Shown in pieces: positions 32,401 through 41,018 of a DNA stretch of 43,142 nt. The notes below the pieces were generated by a model. It saw only the letters and a program-made list of their open reading frames with translations, was not told where the DNA came from and searched no databases. Made by a program: the position numbers and the translations under genes. Origin of the DNA: a virus; the IMG/VR virus record IMGVR_UViG_3300042288_001793, positions 1 through 43,142 of that record; one strand, written 5' to 3'. Numbering within the stretch: the stretch's first letter is position 1; every line of letters starts with the position of its first letter.

Positions 32401-35400
32401 TCATGGCAAAAGGCAAGCTGTCAATGGAAGAATTGAGACAGCAGTTAGGCGAGAAATTCCCACCGGCAATGGGTGTATTTGCTAAAGCAATGGGTGTTTC
32501 TGTGGCAGAAATGAATGATTTAGTCGCAAGCGGTTCTATTCTGTCACAGGATATTTTACCCAAGGTCGCCAAAGTCTTAAAGCTGGATTACGGTAAATCA
32601 GCTTCAGGTAGTGCCGACAGCCTAGTTTTGGCACTTACTAAACTTGGTAACGTAGGGTTTGAAATCACTTCAATATTTACTGATAAACTATCTGGAGCGC
32701 TTGCAGGGATTGTTAATTTTGCATCGAACGGACTGGGGTTTCTAAAAGATTCTCTAGGTACTTTGATCCCATTAGGGCAATCTTTTGTAATCGGTTTTAC
32801 CGCAACGATAGCGGTAGGATTGACGGTCATGATGACAAAAATTAAGCCTGTAGTAGTGCTATTGGGAACTCTACAAAGCCTTGTATTATCAACCTTTTCA
32901 GCGATTGCATCCAATTTAATGCCAATGATCATAGGCATAACCTCAGACGTTGCAGACGGTTGGTTAGGGGCTGAAAGTGATTTGATGCAAAACATGACGC
33001 GCGGGTTCACCAATATGTTTACCGGATTGTTTTCGGCAATTGATTCCGGTGTCCGTGCCATGTCAGGCAAACCACTATTTGCTGAAGGTTTAATCGGTGG
33101 TAAAGGTGTAAATCTAATAGTCGCTGGTATAGATGCTATCAAGGGAGCGTTGGGTGCGGTGTTTTCGATTATTCCCCCTGGAGTCGTTGAACTTGGGGCG
33201 TTGGTGTTCATGCTTGAGCAAGCGATCGCTCTTGGAAGTATGGCACTTGGTCCGGCGTTAGTCGGTGGCGGAAAAGCATTATTGGGAATGGTAGTAGGCA
33301 TCAAAAACGCTTTCATCGGAACAGTTGGGACGGTGAAGATTTGGGGTGAGTTAATGATGACCTCAATGAACGCTGGTGCAGTAGCTACAGAAAAAGCAGC
33401 GGCTAGAGCGATGATTGCTAATCAAGGTTGGAAAATGAGTCTGATAGCACTCAGATCAATGGCTACTCACGTGGCTATTGCGATGGGTATCTTGATGTTT
33501 TCCAAAGGTGATTTCAGCAATCCACTGGGTGACAAGATTGGCGAAACTAGCAAGAAAGTTACAGTAAATCTAAATAACATGAAATCGGCTGCTTTATCGC
33601 TGGGTGAGGCGTTTGATAAAGCCGCTGGACAGTTGGTGAACTTAAACAATAAATTGACGGATACCCTGCCATCTAAAGGCGTACAGCTTGATATTCGTAA
33701 CTTCTGGGATAAGACGAAAAGCACTACTTCAGATGATTTGATTCGGAATAGTAACCGCGCAGAAGTTGAAAGACGACAACGCGAAAAAGACGGCAAGCAA
33801 ACTTTTGGCGATAAAGCCTTAAACGTTGCGGACAAAGCTCTAAAATACAGCGGGATTACAACACCAATGTATTTGTACAACTCTTGGTTAAGCGATCGCT
33901 TAGTCCCAAAAACGGACGATGCAACGATTGATTTAGTCAAGAAATACGGACTAGAAAAATATATTGCCCCTGACAAAAACCTACGGGTTGATATGGCGCA
34001 ATCCCAAGTAATCAAGGCTTTGCAGGATTCAGAAGCTAACACCAAAGCATTAGCAAGCACCTATTCTAAATTAGGACTAACGAAACAGACTCAACAAAAT
34101 TATTTAATCCCTGAAAAAATGGGTCCAGTCGGCAACACTTTTGATATTGACGCGCAGATTAAAGCCGCTAACGACAAAATAGCGCGGCTTAATGAATTAG
34201 ATAAAAAATATACTTTTTATCAAAGCAGTAGAGCTGATGGAAGAATCTCAAAAGAAGAGGATCTATCAGGTTTTAGTTTTGGCGGAAAAACAGCAAATCC
34301 AGAAAGAATAATCAGGGGTGATTTGGATATTGAAAAAAACATTATCAGGGAACAAATAAAACAACTTGAAAACCAGCGTGCATCAACAGCCCAAGGTGTG
34401 GAACGGTTCAAATCTAACAAAGAAATTCAACTGATTGACGCGCAGATTTTAGCTAGAGTTAAGCGTGGTGTACAACTTGAAAAAGCCAACCCTTCTGATG
34501 CTACAAGAAAGGAGCTTGGTGGAATTGATACCGCAGTCCTGGAACTCAAAACCAGACGGGAGAAAATCATCAATGGCATGGGTTCAGATGTCAAAGACGC
34601 AAAAGAAACCCTTGATATATTAGAACAGCACAAGAAAGACATCCTGGATGGTGCTGATGAAGCCACTAAATCATTTAACATCCAAATCCGGCGAGCGATC
34701 GCCAAAAACATAGATCAGCAAATTGAGCTTGCTAAAAATGCTTTTGACATTGCACAAAAATCCGTACCCGCGCAGTTTGGAGACGACCTGTACACAAATG
34801 CAGCTAACAAGTTACGAGACACACAAATTGCATTTGATAGGACTTCCAATGCTGATAAAATTGCATCTGCAACCTTCAGGGCATCGGTTAATAGTTCTTC
34901 TGAAAGATCCGCTAATGTAGCCCCTATTCTGGCGAATAGACAAGTTGCTGATTTAGAAAAACAGCAGAAAGAATTAGACAATTTAACATCTCGCAAAAAA
35001 GAAACTATTGACGCTTATGCAGCTATTCTCAGATATGGTGCGAACAAAGATGTTAAAGATGAACTAGAAAAACTCAAAGCCGAAGTTTTAAAAGATGATG
35101 AAAGCTTGGCTCAACTACAAGATGATGTTGCTACAGCAAAGCGCGGTATCCGTCAAACTTTAGTGGATCAAACTAAGCAAGTAGCCGACTATTACCGCAC
35201 CGCAGTTAGAGAAGCGCAAGCTGTTAGCATCGAGTTCCAAAAAGCGCAAAAGACCCTTGAGAACTCCAGAATGCAAAATAAGCTCAGAGAGGCTTTAATA
35301 GGGGCTGGTGACAACATTTACACTCAGTTTATTGAAGGAATTATTAATATAATTTCGCAAACAACTGAGATTGAAAAACAACAATTAGAAGCCAGGAAAC

Positions 35401-38400
35401 AACGCATTGACTATGAGAATAATATTGAGGATATCCGGTTACAAGCGGCAGAATTACAGCGCAGCTTACCAGGGAAGATAATTCCGCTAGATTCTAGCAT
35501 GGCGGATAATTTTAATCTCAGTCTTGAGGAGATAAACGGCACAGTTGGCACGATTAACGGCAGTGTTAAAGATGTTGCAAATACTCTCTCTAATGACGTT
35601 GTAGAGGCTGCTAAAAAAGCTAATGCGGAACTGGATAAACTAAATGGTACATTCAAGAATCTGCAATCAGTTACCGACAACTGGATAGACGGGTTTGGTA
35701 ATAAAATAACTGATACTTTGAGTAAACTTAATTTAACCGTAGGTGTCAATACCAAGCCGATCAATTCTCCCGTATGGGCTGCAAATGCAATGAATGTGCT
35801 GAAAGACATCCCAGTAAACACAAACACCAATAGTAATATCCAAAATCAAATTGCAAAAGGAAAAGTGCGGTTTGTCGAAAATAGCAGATCGTCAATGGAT
35901 TCACGCGGGGGACACATTGGTGATGATATTGTCGCTCCAATAGGCTCTAAGATTTTTAGCCCTCTCGCTGGTACTGTGGTGCAAAGTCGAGTAGGTGGAA
36001 CTAAGAATACAGACGATGCAAACCCATTAGTTCCTGGGTATCAACCTCAACAGCTTGTGATCATCAAGCTAGATATGCCTATAGAATTTGAAGGCAAGAA
36101 AATTACTCACTTAAACATGAGACATCTGCTAGACAGAAATGTACAGGTGGGACAAAAGGTTAAGATGGGTGATCTACTAGGTACTGTGGGTGAGGCAGGC
36201 GGAAGAGGTACGCAATTCGGGACTCGAAACCCTGGTACTGCGAGGGATGCCGACGCTGCACACCTACATATTGAATACGCCCCTAGCGAGAACAATCAAC
36301 GTAACTCATTGCCAGACTCGCAAGCAAGTAGGCTGACCGCTAAGTTATCAAAAGAATATTCAGGTGGCGTGCAAAACACTGTTAATACGCCCAAGACATC
36401 AAGAAATCGTCAACCAGTCCCCAAAGTCCCGCCCATTCCCGGTCTAGATCCACGCATAGATACCAAATTCCTGCAAACTGTAGCTAATATAGCTCAAAGC
36501 GTGGGAGCGAAACCTGAAGACCTGCTCAAAACAATGCTGTATGAAACAGGTGGTACACTTTCACCATCTGCCAGAAACAGCCGCACCAGTGCCACAGGCT
36601 TAATTCAGTTCATGCCAGCTACAGCTAGAGGGCTGGGAACGAATATCAACGCTTTAGCACAAATGAGTCCACAAGATCAATTAGTATTTGTTCAAAAATA
36701 TTTGAAACAAAATAGTAGGGGGCAAAAACTGGACTCTTTTAGAAAAGTTTTGTCAACTGTTTTTGCTGGTAATCCTAACGCTTCATTGGGAATAGGTGAT
36801 GGGGACATTACCCTTGGTAATTACCTCAAAAAAGCAGAAAGCCGATATGGAAACACAGCACGACAATTAACACAAATTGCTATGCAAGGCGGAGCAATAG
36901 ACCCAAATTCAATGCAGCAAGCGGTAACTCAAGCGGGTAGACTCAAGTTAAATACAGCAGCCCAGCAACTCCAAACCAACCAAATCAACAGCAATTTAAC
37001 TCCTGAACAAATCGAGGAAAATGCACTGAGGCAAAGGTTAGAAGCTTACAGATTTATTAGATCAACTCGAAAATCGGCATTGGGAGACATCAGCAGCACG
37101 AAAGATTCCACATTAGGAACGCAAAGAACCGTATTAGAGGGACTATCCCCTAATATGAGCAATGCTGACAGATTTGGAATTCAGCTTGCCGATTTGCGCC
37201 GAAAAATAGAGAAGGATATGGAGGCACTACAGCAGATTATTGATGATACGGATGGAGCGATCGCACAAAAACCAGATTTACAGGCTGCTTTTAATTTGGC
37301 GATGAAGAAATTCCCCAATGATCCAAAGTTAGCGGCTGATGCAGTTAAAACAAATGATCTGACTTTCAAAGCGACAGCGTTCCGTAATGCAGAAGCCAAA
37401 AAGGATCTGGCTTTCTTGAAATCTAATGCTGACGACATACTCAAAGCGTCAATAGCAGATTTTGACAAAAAAGAATTTTTCAGATTAAGTGAACAGGATA
37501 TAGCGCAACAAACGAAGGTTATTGAGCAACTACAACAACAGCTACAGTCAATACAAAAATTAGAAGAGATTGACCCGCTGAATCCGTTAGTCTTGAAGAT
37601 TCCGTCACTCCAGAAAAATATTGACTTACTATCATTAAACCGTGATCAATACCAACAATTACTAGACCTTCAAAAGCGGTATTACGACGGTGGTGGCAAG
37701 GGTGGCAACATGAGTGAAGAGGCTTATCAGAAGGAGTTTAAAGCCATCCTCAATGTTAATTCTGTTAAAAAAGAAGGCATTAATCTTAACTTCAATTACG
37801 CGAATACAGTTAAGAAGATTGAGCAAGCTACTAAGGAATTAACCAAGGCGCAAACAATCCAAGAATCACGGGCAGATGCAATTAAAATAAGATCAGATAG
37901 ATTTAGCTTACAGAACAAAGAAACAGGATTTGTAAACATACAAGGGATAAAAGATCAGTTTGCATTGGATTCTGAATCATCTGATATTGCATTCAAAAAG
38001 CTTGTACTTGAGAATACTGGCAACTTCTCTCTAAAACCTCAAGAAAGGTTGTTGAAAACTTTACGTGATTATAGGAATTTTGTAGAAAGACAAAATTTGT
38101 CAATTGCAGAAAATGTTAATGCAATCAAGGATGGAGAACTTAAGAACCAGCAAATTATCATTAATAAAGCCTTTGCTGAAAGAGAGGCAGGACTCAAGTA
38201 CGAAAGCAGATCATCGAATATTGAGAACCTTAAATCAGATTATGCCAACCCTTTCTATGTGAACTCACTGAAGCGGAAGTTGGAAGGTGAAAAACTAAAA
38301 TTAGAATATGACAAATCATTGACAGAACTAAACAACAGGCTTGAAACAGAGTCACTTGGTGGTATAGTTCGACCAGAGGGTTACGCAGAAAGCCTAAGAA

Positions 38401-39062
38401 CCGATTTACTTGATAATTACTTAGAGAAAGTTAAGCAAGTAAACAGAGAGAGCAAAGATTTTAACTCCACTATCAAAGATATAGCCCAACAACAACTCAC
38501 TTCATTAAGTAGTGGACTAACAGACGTGATCATGGGGACAAAAAGCCTTGGCGACGTTCTGTCCAGTCTAGCTGACAGCGTTCTAAGCGGTGTCCTAAAT
38601 ACTGTTCTCAATAGTGTAATTAGCGGGAAAGGTGGCATAGGCGGGCTGTTTAACTTCAACAAAGGTGGTAAAGTCCCCAACTATGCCGACGGTGGAGTAA
38701 TTGGGGCAATTGGTGATGCACTTCAAATGGAGCGTCAAGCATCAGGAGTAAAACCAGTATTAGCGGCGTTGACTCCGGGTGAAAGGGTGCTAACGGTACG
38801 CCAGAACAAACGGTTTGAGGAATTGCAAATGGAACGGGTTCTCAATTACGCCGGAGGTGGCGTGGTTGGCGGTTCAGTTCCCAACATGAACTTTACCGCT
38901 CCCAGTCAATCATCAACCGTTAATGTCAATGTACCCGTCAATGTGAATGGGGGACAGGGTGATACATCTGTTAATGTGCCACAACTACAAAACGCCGTCC
39001 GGTCTGCGGTATTGTCAGAAATTCAGAAACAGCAAAGGCCAGGTGGTGCGTTGAATAAGTAG
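26451..39062 (+). CDS. giant tail tape measure protein with M23 peptidase and lytic transglycosylase domains
   Basis: 4203 residues from ATG 26451 (MNLGELIVDLSLDYAEF); the frame is open back into the last CRISPR repeat, and no strong ribosome site marks the start. It sets tail length and helps DNA entry. A TIGR02675-like tape measure domain is at about 1890-2060. Long coiled-coil segments occupy 2500-3000 and 3480-3950. An M23 peptidase domain has H3155, D3159 and the HLH at about H3271. A lysozyme-like transglycosylase domain has E3365 in YETGG and TGLIQFMPATA. Hydrophobic stretches near 760-800, 1480-1520 and 1850-1890 can insert in membranes. A duplicated RYFGVGKKAQ block and a 23-residue tandem repeat occur in the N-terminal third. 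The C-terminus has the usual YADGGV glycine-rich ends. At 0.15 nm per residue the tail would be about 600 nm. Confidence 0.95.
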   Translation: MNLGELIVDLSLDYAEFNQSLEQAKKAASSAAASIEKSFQKLSLSVDIDDKSLTDLNQHINISVQHLKQANTFFRNNPITTYVNDDSLTDLNEHLNVKVRHLKEVNHFYAQNPITVRTNTGQLDELEERLDRLGNRKVTMEVDTIVLNQYQDKTAEVVEQAISNAIRQMQVPQSSGQSAQQSPQSQQNRVQRVQLGLDPLRSIGEGVFENVGKQLSKGVGSSMQDSLGVDMKAFTQIASNSVLRYFGVGKKAQKDPKNNKSKIKSIVEDAIKDYSTAVDKGSGSIRGELDDVDLSSVDAIARNSLLRYFGVGKKAQSDPKNNQAKIKSIIEDAVKQYSGTDVKKENSGVISNTFSEINKAFSETVNKGVQGIAERAKLATIKEVRRASTNVLANSSSGVRDSVNGLFDAAESGKKGSVSQYIGRGLASQSRKAVEGTFSNLFPTVAPIVKEFLATGNKPPVEKQAPKQRPADGLLEAANQLKEAAKAISESAIKVQSVAPVIHEQIADPWGSADLTPVQIPLKPAKQKTKKQEPEPELVLLELPQQTQQHFKTLNAEVGKNTAKSLEFLKATTQENIKQQTTQSIANIKAALAAINQYFKTEYKQVKDAVDNAKSTGHIDDINAARSAAKNYQRRLSGAVKEIDRIVKSGEDAGFSKEFGSELSQVHATGKGQLVASDKRVGQQLGGLNLLEANQFKKDVKTYTELAKKAGIEIDAGLIKGLDIGSAGVTAETRDLLNGLIATVKKTMGIQSPSWVMMGIGAMIAAGLGLGIKNGVVDVSSAVGLLTDAIGDGLKDIQSIPSEGIEAYNQALENAVSDKSELTKKVFEEAKGASKATLPGMVLGTTMMGVANAGLVPKSIETPLRHLGAFYQGKAGVHQMNPQLAREAEIATIFNMMQLAEKGDGYFPDSGFVGMVKHKTLPTLAHTLGGFNYTQNKDKGLQINDVYDWHQDTNTDKNTPFKLPKNLGSKIYKFLESKKWLQDLLGVEENLFGNTKAFTKYNKKTGRELFSVLNTQSGNDFQLGHSVHSELIGGNPYIQTHRLDGKGLDDLTDLATNPYIASKGNFGQFLNHPKIQEYVLGGSQQNQQPSGLLGQLLPALKKDLGSNPILTNLFSSATKAIGKGGSFKDIGTNLITSFGQGILSSDDGVFGILGTFAKSAIGLVKKIFGIASPSKIFHWIGLMLGLGLEEGAMSSLSKANQKITGSVKATTNNAKTIIQGDHSLGLIGNIPLGVKKEVSIGNQVQGADGTVSGSAGYVKNVPYTINDLRNHVGDILSANKNYGTSVVPGLSGILENNLFPTFSKAFKTIKSSPVYTQKNQQKNPQAVYAATPNIHSQPTILNHAQHAFNTLSSIHSQPTRLNAPQQSQATVLPPTNTILQPLQSNTLRQSANTVLQPTNTILQPLQSNTLRQSANTVLQPNWMFHNPTSPQTVSAAIPLQQITQLGTELGNNVISAVGNSIKQTRGLSYPTLGQYMRNAVVAAGTAMSGSLMGMLGGHLKTLFPMIMKVALPMAGVAALKLGDGITGNLLKNGIFKQGGFLTELLSAFSGIKLGSMGGAGIKSAITGITQFLGVFPMLSPLARIGSMAANAGVVAHDVFSGGNGGRKSVNTVLENKTTENLKEAGLNSTGNSTADLVENLAETTVGALFRMIGFDGVKASAVQALIKGKVKQHSEQIANAVGGVGNGQISALIDGYVKGDSTQLAGTAESMLKNMGITGLDPKQIKLAANAITATLSGLHAKFGQEGFGLGESINKGFRKSLANLANAKDDLEYNLKKAVGKASAGDVIGNIFKRMSRGFVVDKGMFDEMWNQVGASFKKGAFKGMSGNEQEGMFGNMMGLMASATAMFAPITAMAASLAPLFLPLMPIIAGIGGAIRMVMPQLSKLFEGMQRVETLQRRFTFLGGSKAGGIAELNYAKGVANQMNVPSEVAANSYSQLAIASKGTKMEGQGVKDLFEGITASLSALGISGQDASLVFMAYTQIMAKGKLSMEELRQQLGEKFPPAMGVFAKAMGVSVAEMNDLVASGSILSQDILPKVAKVLKLDYGKSASGSADSLVLALTKLGNVGFEITSIFTDKLSGALAGIVNFASNGLGFLKDSLGTLIPLGQSFVIGFTATIAVGLTVMMTKIKPVVVLLGTLQSLVLSTFSAIASNLMPMIIGITSDVADGWLGAESDLMQNMTRGFTNMFTGLFSAIDSGVRAMSGKPLFAEGLIGGKGVNLIVAGIDAIKGALGAVFSIIPPGVVELGALVFMLEQAIALGSMALGPALVGGGKALLGMVVGIKNAFIGTVGTVKIWGELMMTSMNAGAVATEKAAARAMIANQGWKMSLIALRSMATHVAIAMGILMFSKGDFSNPLGDKIGETSKKVTVNLNNMKSAALSLGEAFDKAAGQLVNLNNKLTDTLPSKGVQLDIRNFWDKTKSTTSDDLIRNSNRAEVERRQREKDGKQTFGDKALNVADKALKYSGITTPMYLYNSWLSDRLVPKTDDATIDLVKKYGLEKYIAPDKNLRVDMAQSQVIKALQDSEANTKALASTYSKLGLTKQTQQNYLIPEKMGPVGNTFDIDAQIKAANDKIARLNELDKKYTFYQSSRADGRISKEEDLSGFSFGGKTANPERIIRGDLDIEKNIIREQIKQLENQRASTAQGVERFKSNKEIQLIDAQILARVKRGVQLEKANPSDATRKELGGIDTAVLELKTRREKIINGMGSDVKDAKETLDILEQHKKDILDGADEATKSFNIQIRRAIAKNIDQQIELAKNAFDIAQKSVPAQFGDDLYTNAANKLRDTQIAFDRTSNADKIASATFRASVNSSSERSANVAPILANRQVADLEKQQKELDNLTSRKKETIDAYAAILRYGANKDVKDELEKLKAEVLKDDESLAQLQDDVATAKRGIRQTLVDQTKQVADYYRTAVREAQAVSIEFQKAQKTLENSRMQNKLREALIGAGDNIYTQFIEGIINIISQTTEIEKQQLEARKQRIDYENNIEDIRLQAAELQRSLPGKIIPLDSSMADNFNLSLEEINGTVGTINGSVKDVANTLSNDVVEAAKKANAELDKLNGTFKNLQSVTDNWIDGFGNKITDTLSKLNLTVGVNTKPINSPVWAANAMNVLKDIPVNTNTNSNIQNQIAKGKVRFVENSRSSMDSRGGHIGDDIVAPIGSKIFSPLAGTVVQSRVGGTKNTDDANPLVPGYQPQQLVIIKLDMPIEFEGKKITHLNMRHLLDRNVQVGQKVKMGDLLGTVGEAGGRGTQFGTRNPGTARDADAAHLHIEYAPSENNQRNSLPDSQASRLTAKLSKEYSGGVQNTVNTPKTSRNRQPVPKVPPIPGLDPRIDTKFLQTVANIAQSVGAKPEDLLKTMLYETGGTLSPSARNSRTSATGLIQFMPATARGLGTNINALAQMSPQDQLVFVQKYLKQNSRGQKLDSFRKVLSTVFAGNPNASLGIGDGDITLGNYLKKAESRYGNTARQLTQIAMQGGAIDPNSMQQAVTQAGRLKLNTAAQQLQTNQINSNLTPEQIEENALRQRLEAYRFIRSTRKSALGDISSTKDSTLGTQRTVLEGLSPNMSNADRFGIQLADLRRKIEKDMEALQQIIDDTDGAIAQKPDLQAAFNLAMKKFPNDPKLAADAVKTNDLTFKATAFRNAEAKKDLAFLKSNADDILKASIADFDKKEFFRLSEQDIAQQTKVIEQLQQQLQSIQKLEEIDPLNPLVLKIPSLQKNIDLLSLNRDQYQQLLDLQKRYYDGGGKGGNMSEEAYQKEFKAILNVNSVKKEGINLNFNYANTVKKIEQATKELTKAQTIQESRADAIKIRSDRFSLQNKETGFVNIQGIKDQFALDSESSDIAFKKLVLENTGNFSLKPQERLLKTLRDYRNFVERQNLSIAENVNAIKDGELKNQQIIINKAFAEREAGLKYESRSSNIENLKSDYANPFYVNSLKRKLEGEKLKLEYDKSLTELNNRLETESLGGIVRPEGYAESLRTDLLDNYLEKVKQVNRESKDFNSTIKDIAQQQLTSLSSGLTDVIMGTKSLGDVLSSLADSVLSGVLNTVLNSVISGKGGIGGLFNFNKGGKVPNYADGGVIGAIGDALQMERQASGVKPVLAALTPGERVLTVRQNKRFEELQMERVLNYAGGGVVGGSVPNMNFTAPSQSSTVNVNVPVNVNGGQGDTSVNVPQLQNAVRSAVLSEIQKQQRPGGALNK
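30571..30708 (+). repeat. 69-bp tandem duplication inside the tape measure gene
   Basis: Two adjacent 69-base units starting CTACCAATACAATTTTACAG give two copies of a 23-residue unit containing NTILQPLQSNTLRQSANTV. The copies are virtually identical, so the duplication is recent, and it adds 23 residues in frame. Confidence 0.85.
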
Positions 39063-39383
39063 TTATCGAGACCGCATTAACACAAACTCTACTTCCCAAT
39101 TCCGATCATCTAATTCTTGTTGGGAAAAAACGGCTGCCCCTCTATTTCCTACTCCAATGCTGTAAAACCTTGATTTTGGTATGTTTTTGATGCTGAAAGA
39201 AAAGATACATCTAACACCAGAGTCTTCTGTTGGACGCTTGCCAAGTCCAGTAGATCCTGAAGTAATTATCTTTTCTTGCTCATCTTTCACAATCACAGGC
39301 ATTGGTCTGGTTACATTTCTAAACCTTTCTGTTCCATAACAGTCATCGTCCGTTCCTTTAATACCAGCCGCTAATGTTTTCAT
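39063..39383 (-). CDS. hypothetical protein, 106 aa
   Basis: Start at ATG 39383 chosen because it follows the KilA-N stop by four bases and has GGGGAG upstream; a longer frame overlaps KilA-N in antiphase. Mixed protein with VTRPMPVIVKDEQEKIITS and FSFSIKNIPKSRFYSIGVGNRGAAVFS; not recognised. It is probably co-transcribed with KilA-N and meets the tape measure gene end to end. Confidence 0.6.
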   Translation of the reverse strand: MKTLAAGIKGTDDDCYGTERFRNVTRPMPVIVKDEQEKIITSGSTGLGKRPTEDSGVRCIFSFSIKNIPKSRFYSIGVGNRGAAVFSQQELDDRNWEVEFVLMRSR

Positions 39384-39387
39384 TGTT

Positions 39388-40155
39388 TTACTCCCCAAAC
39401 CACAATTGGCGGGAATCATCGAGAATCTTCTTATCCAATTCTTCAAGGTAGTCGCGGCGTAATTCTTGGTTTTCACGGACGCTCGACACATTTTCCCAGG
39501 CATAATCAGGAATTTTGATTGACTCAAGATGCTTGTTTAGCTTTTTGTAGTCAGGATTACCACTTTTAGTCATGAACCCGTACCGTTTGCACAGTTCCGT
39601 TTTGTTGACTGTTGAGCCGTCGTTGATGACGTTACCGTCCTGAATTACCCGATCCCTGTATTCAACCTTTTCGACGGTTTGATAACCGAATATTTTTTGT
39701 TGCATGGGTTCAGGTAGTGCCGTTACTACATATTGTCTGACCTGCAATAGCTTCAATTCTGCCTGTGCCTTGTCATTTTCCAGTTTTGCTAGTTCTAGCT
39801 TTAGCTTCATTTCTTCAACAGGGTTTATCTCAATTGAAGTTGAGCCGGAAACCATTAGATTGAATATGTGAGCATCGCACCAAATAGCAAACTTAGTGCT
39901 GATCCAACGGGCCAAATTAATCGCCAAGCTAGGGTGAACCCACGTCTGACTTCCGTTTTGCACAGCCATCAAATCAGCTATGGGAATTCCCATAGCTACC
40001 GAAAGTTCCGCTACGTAAGACTTTGTGGATTTTAGCCGACTCCAATCAGCAAGTAATTTATTATTGGTTTGGCACATCTGAGACGCATTGATGAATCCAT
40101 CGGCACGGCGTTGAATTAATTGCCCGTTGTAGTCAAAATTTTGTATCATGTTCAT
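39388..40155 (-). CDS. KilA-N domain regulator, intact copy
   Basis: 255 residues. KilA-N core: FDYNGQLIQRRADGFINASQMC (about 6-27), then WVHPSLAINLARWISTKFAIWCDAHIFNL (about 91-119). A coiled coil follows (residues ~130-165), then a C-terminal DNA-binding-like part (TELCKRYGFMTKSGNPDYKKL). It is a paralogue of the broken gene at 2749-3535: the N-terminal halves match closely and the C-terminal domains differ. Phage KilA-N proteins are often antirepressors or replication regulators. Confidence 0.85.
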   Translation of the reverse strand: MNMIQNFDYNGQLIQRRADGFINASQMCQTNNKLLADWSRLKSTKSYVAELSVAMGIPIADLMAVQNGSQTWVHPSLAINLARWISTKFAIWCDAHIFNLMVSGSTSIEINPVEEMKLKLELAKLENDKAQAELKLLQVRQYVVTALPEPMQQKIFGYQTVEKVEYRDRVIQDGNVINDGSTVNKTELCKRYGFMTKSGNPDYKKLNKHLESIKIPDYAWENVSSVRENQELRRDYLEELDKKILDDSRQLWFGE

Positions 40156-40199
40156 AAGTTCACTGGATAATGCGTGAGTGGACGGTCAGTTGTAACGGC

Positions 40200-40218
40200 G
40201 GGAGTGTTGACTACTCCC
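40200..40218 (-). promoter_or_regulatory. leader hairpin of the intact KilA-N gene, related to a tracrRNA hairpin
   Basis: GGGAGT and ACTCCC pair around a seven-base loop. The plus-strand string TGACTACTCCCAT (40208-40220) is identical to 25200-25212 in the second tracrRNA hairpin, whose stem is also GGGAG/CTCCC. The meaning is open. Confidence 0.45.
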
Positions 40219-40295
40219 ATCCCGTGCTGACACTATTTATTGATTATACGATGAGATTACTGATTTTTCGATAAGTACGGGCAAATGAAAACGCC

Positions 40296-40559
40296 CTAGT
40301 GTAGATGCCAACAAATACTAATCAGTCCCAATAAAGAGTTGGATGTTGCTGAGTCTTGGATTGGTACGGACATGACGACTACATAGTGCCAATCAACCCA
40401 GAATTTAAAGCAAGCGAATTGAATTATCAAGTTGCCGTAAAGCGTGGTGAAGTAAAACCATTTCCAATTGAGTAAAGTTATTTGGAATTTTACCTCAATT
40501 CCATCAATAGTTTGTCCGTTATATTTGCCTTTGGGAAGTTTATTTTTGAGTTGGTTCAC
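40296..40559 (-). CDS. hypothetical protein, 87 aa
   Basis: GTG start at 40559, with TATAAT about 35 bases upstream on the same strand (in the 40590s). The first half (KGKYNGQTIDGIEVKFQITLLNWKWFYF) reads as a normal folded protein; the C-terminal third (SLLGLISICWHLH) is unusual and may reflect a frameshift near the end. Not recognised. Confidence 0.45.
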   Translation of the reverse strand: MNQLKNKLPKGKYNGQTIDGIEVKFQITLLNWKWFYFTTLYGNLIIQFACFKFWVDWHYVVVMSVPIQDSATSNSLLGLISICWHLH

Positions 40560-40606
40560 GGTTTTTAATAATTGTATTAATCTATAACATTATACATACT
40601 TAAGAT

Positions 40607-40636
40607 CAAAAAAAAGCCCCTGATTTCTCAGAGGCT
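40607..40636 (-). terminator. intrinsic terminator on the minus strand
   Basis: Minus-strand AGCCTCTGA and TCAGGGGCT pair (one mismatch) around a four-base loop and are followed by eight T. It stops transcription of the 72-aa gene before the 87-aa gene. Confidence 0.88.
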
Positions 40637-40691
40637 AATTTCTAAAATGGCAGAAAATCGTATAAATTTCTTTTTAAATTCCTCCAAAAGA

Positions 40692-40910
40692 TTAATCTTC
40701 ATCAGCTTCATAGTCAGGGCGATCGCCAGTGAGTAGCTGAAATATTTCTTCAGCCGCGCAAAGAATTGATTTTTCTGTTGGATGCTGGGAATTAAAAAAA
40801 TAGCCCGGATTTTGCCGTTTTGCATACCCTAGATACCCGTAGATGATCCAACAAAGGTCTTCAATAAACTCTTTTTGATTGCAGTCAAATGATGTGTCGA
40901 TCTTCATCAT
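40692..40910 (-). CDS. hypothetical protein, 72 aa
   Basis: Begins MMKIDTSFDCNQKEFIEDLCWIIYGYLG and ends in an acidic tail (DRPDYEADED). Not recognised. It is chosen over the overlapping frame at 40628-40825 because its composition is protein-like and it ends before the terminator. Confidence 0.6.
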   Translation of the reverse strand: MMKIDTSFDCNQKEFIEDLCWIIYGYLGYAKRQNPGYFFNSQHPTEKSILCAAEEIFQLLTGDRPDYEADED

Positions 40911-41018
40911 GCTATTTGCTCTTTTGAATTAAATAAAACTTCTCCAACAAATCCTTTCTGTCTTTGATCGTTTGCGCGATCGCTGAAATATTTTAACTAA
41001 AGCGATCGTGCTAACTAA

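Noticed and set aside
32588-34060. Long leftward open frames (242 and 197 residues) inside the tape measure gene
   Set aside because: They are antisense to a clear coding gene with strong tape measure motifs, have Pro/Ser-rich shadow composition and no ribosome site.
40628-40825. Leftward 65-residue frame overlapping the 72-aa gene
   Set aside because: It runs into the terminator and reads a less protein-like sequence than the overlapping 40692-40910 frame.
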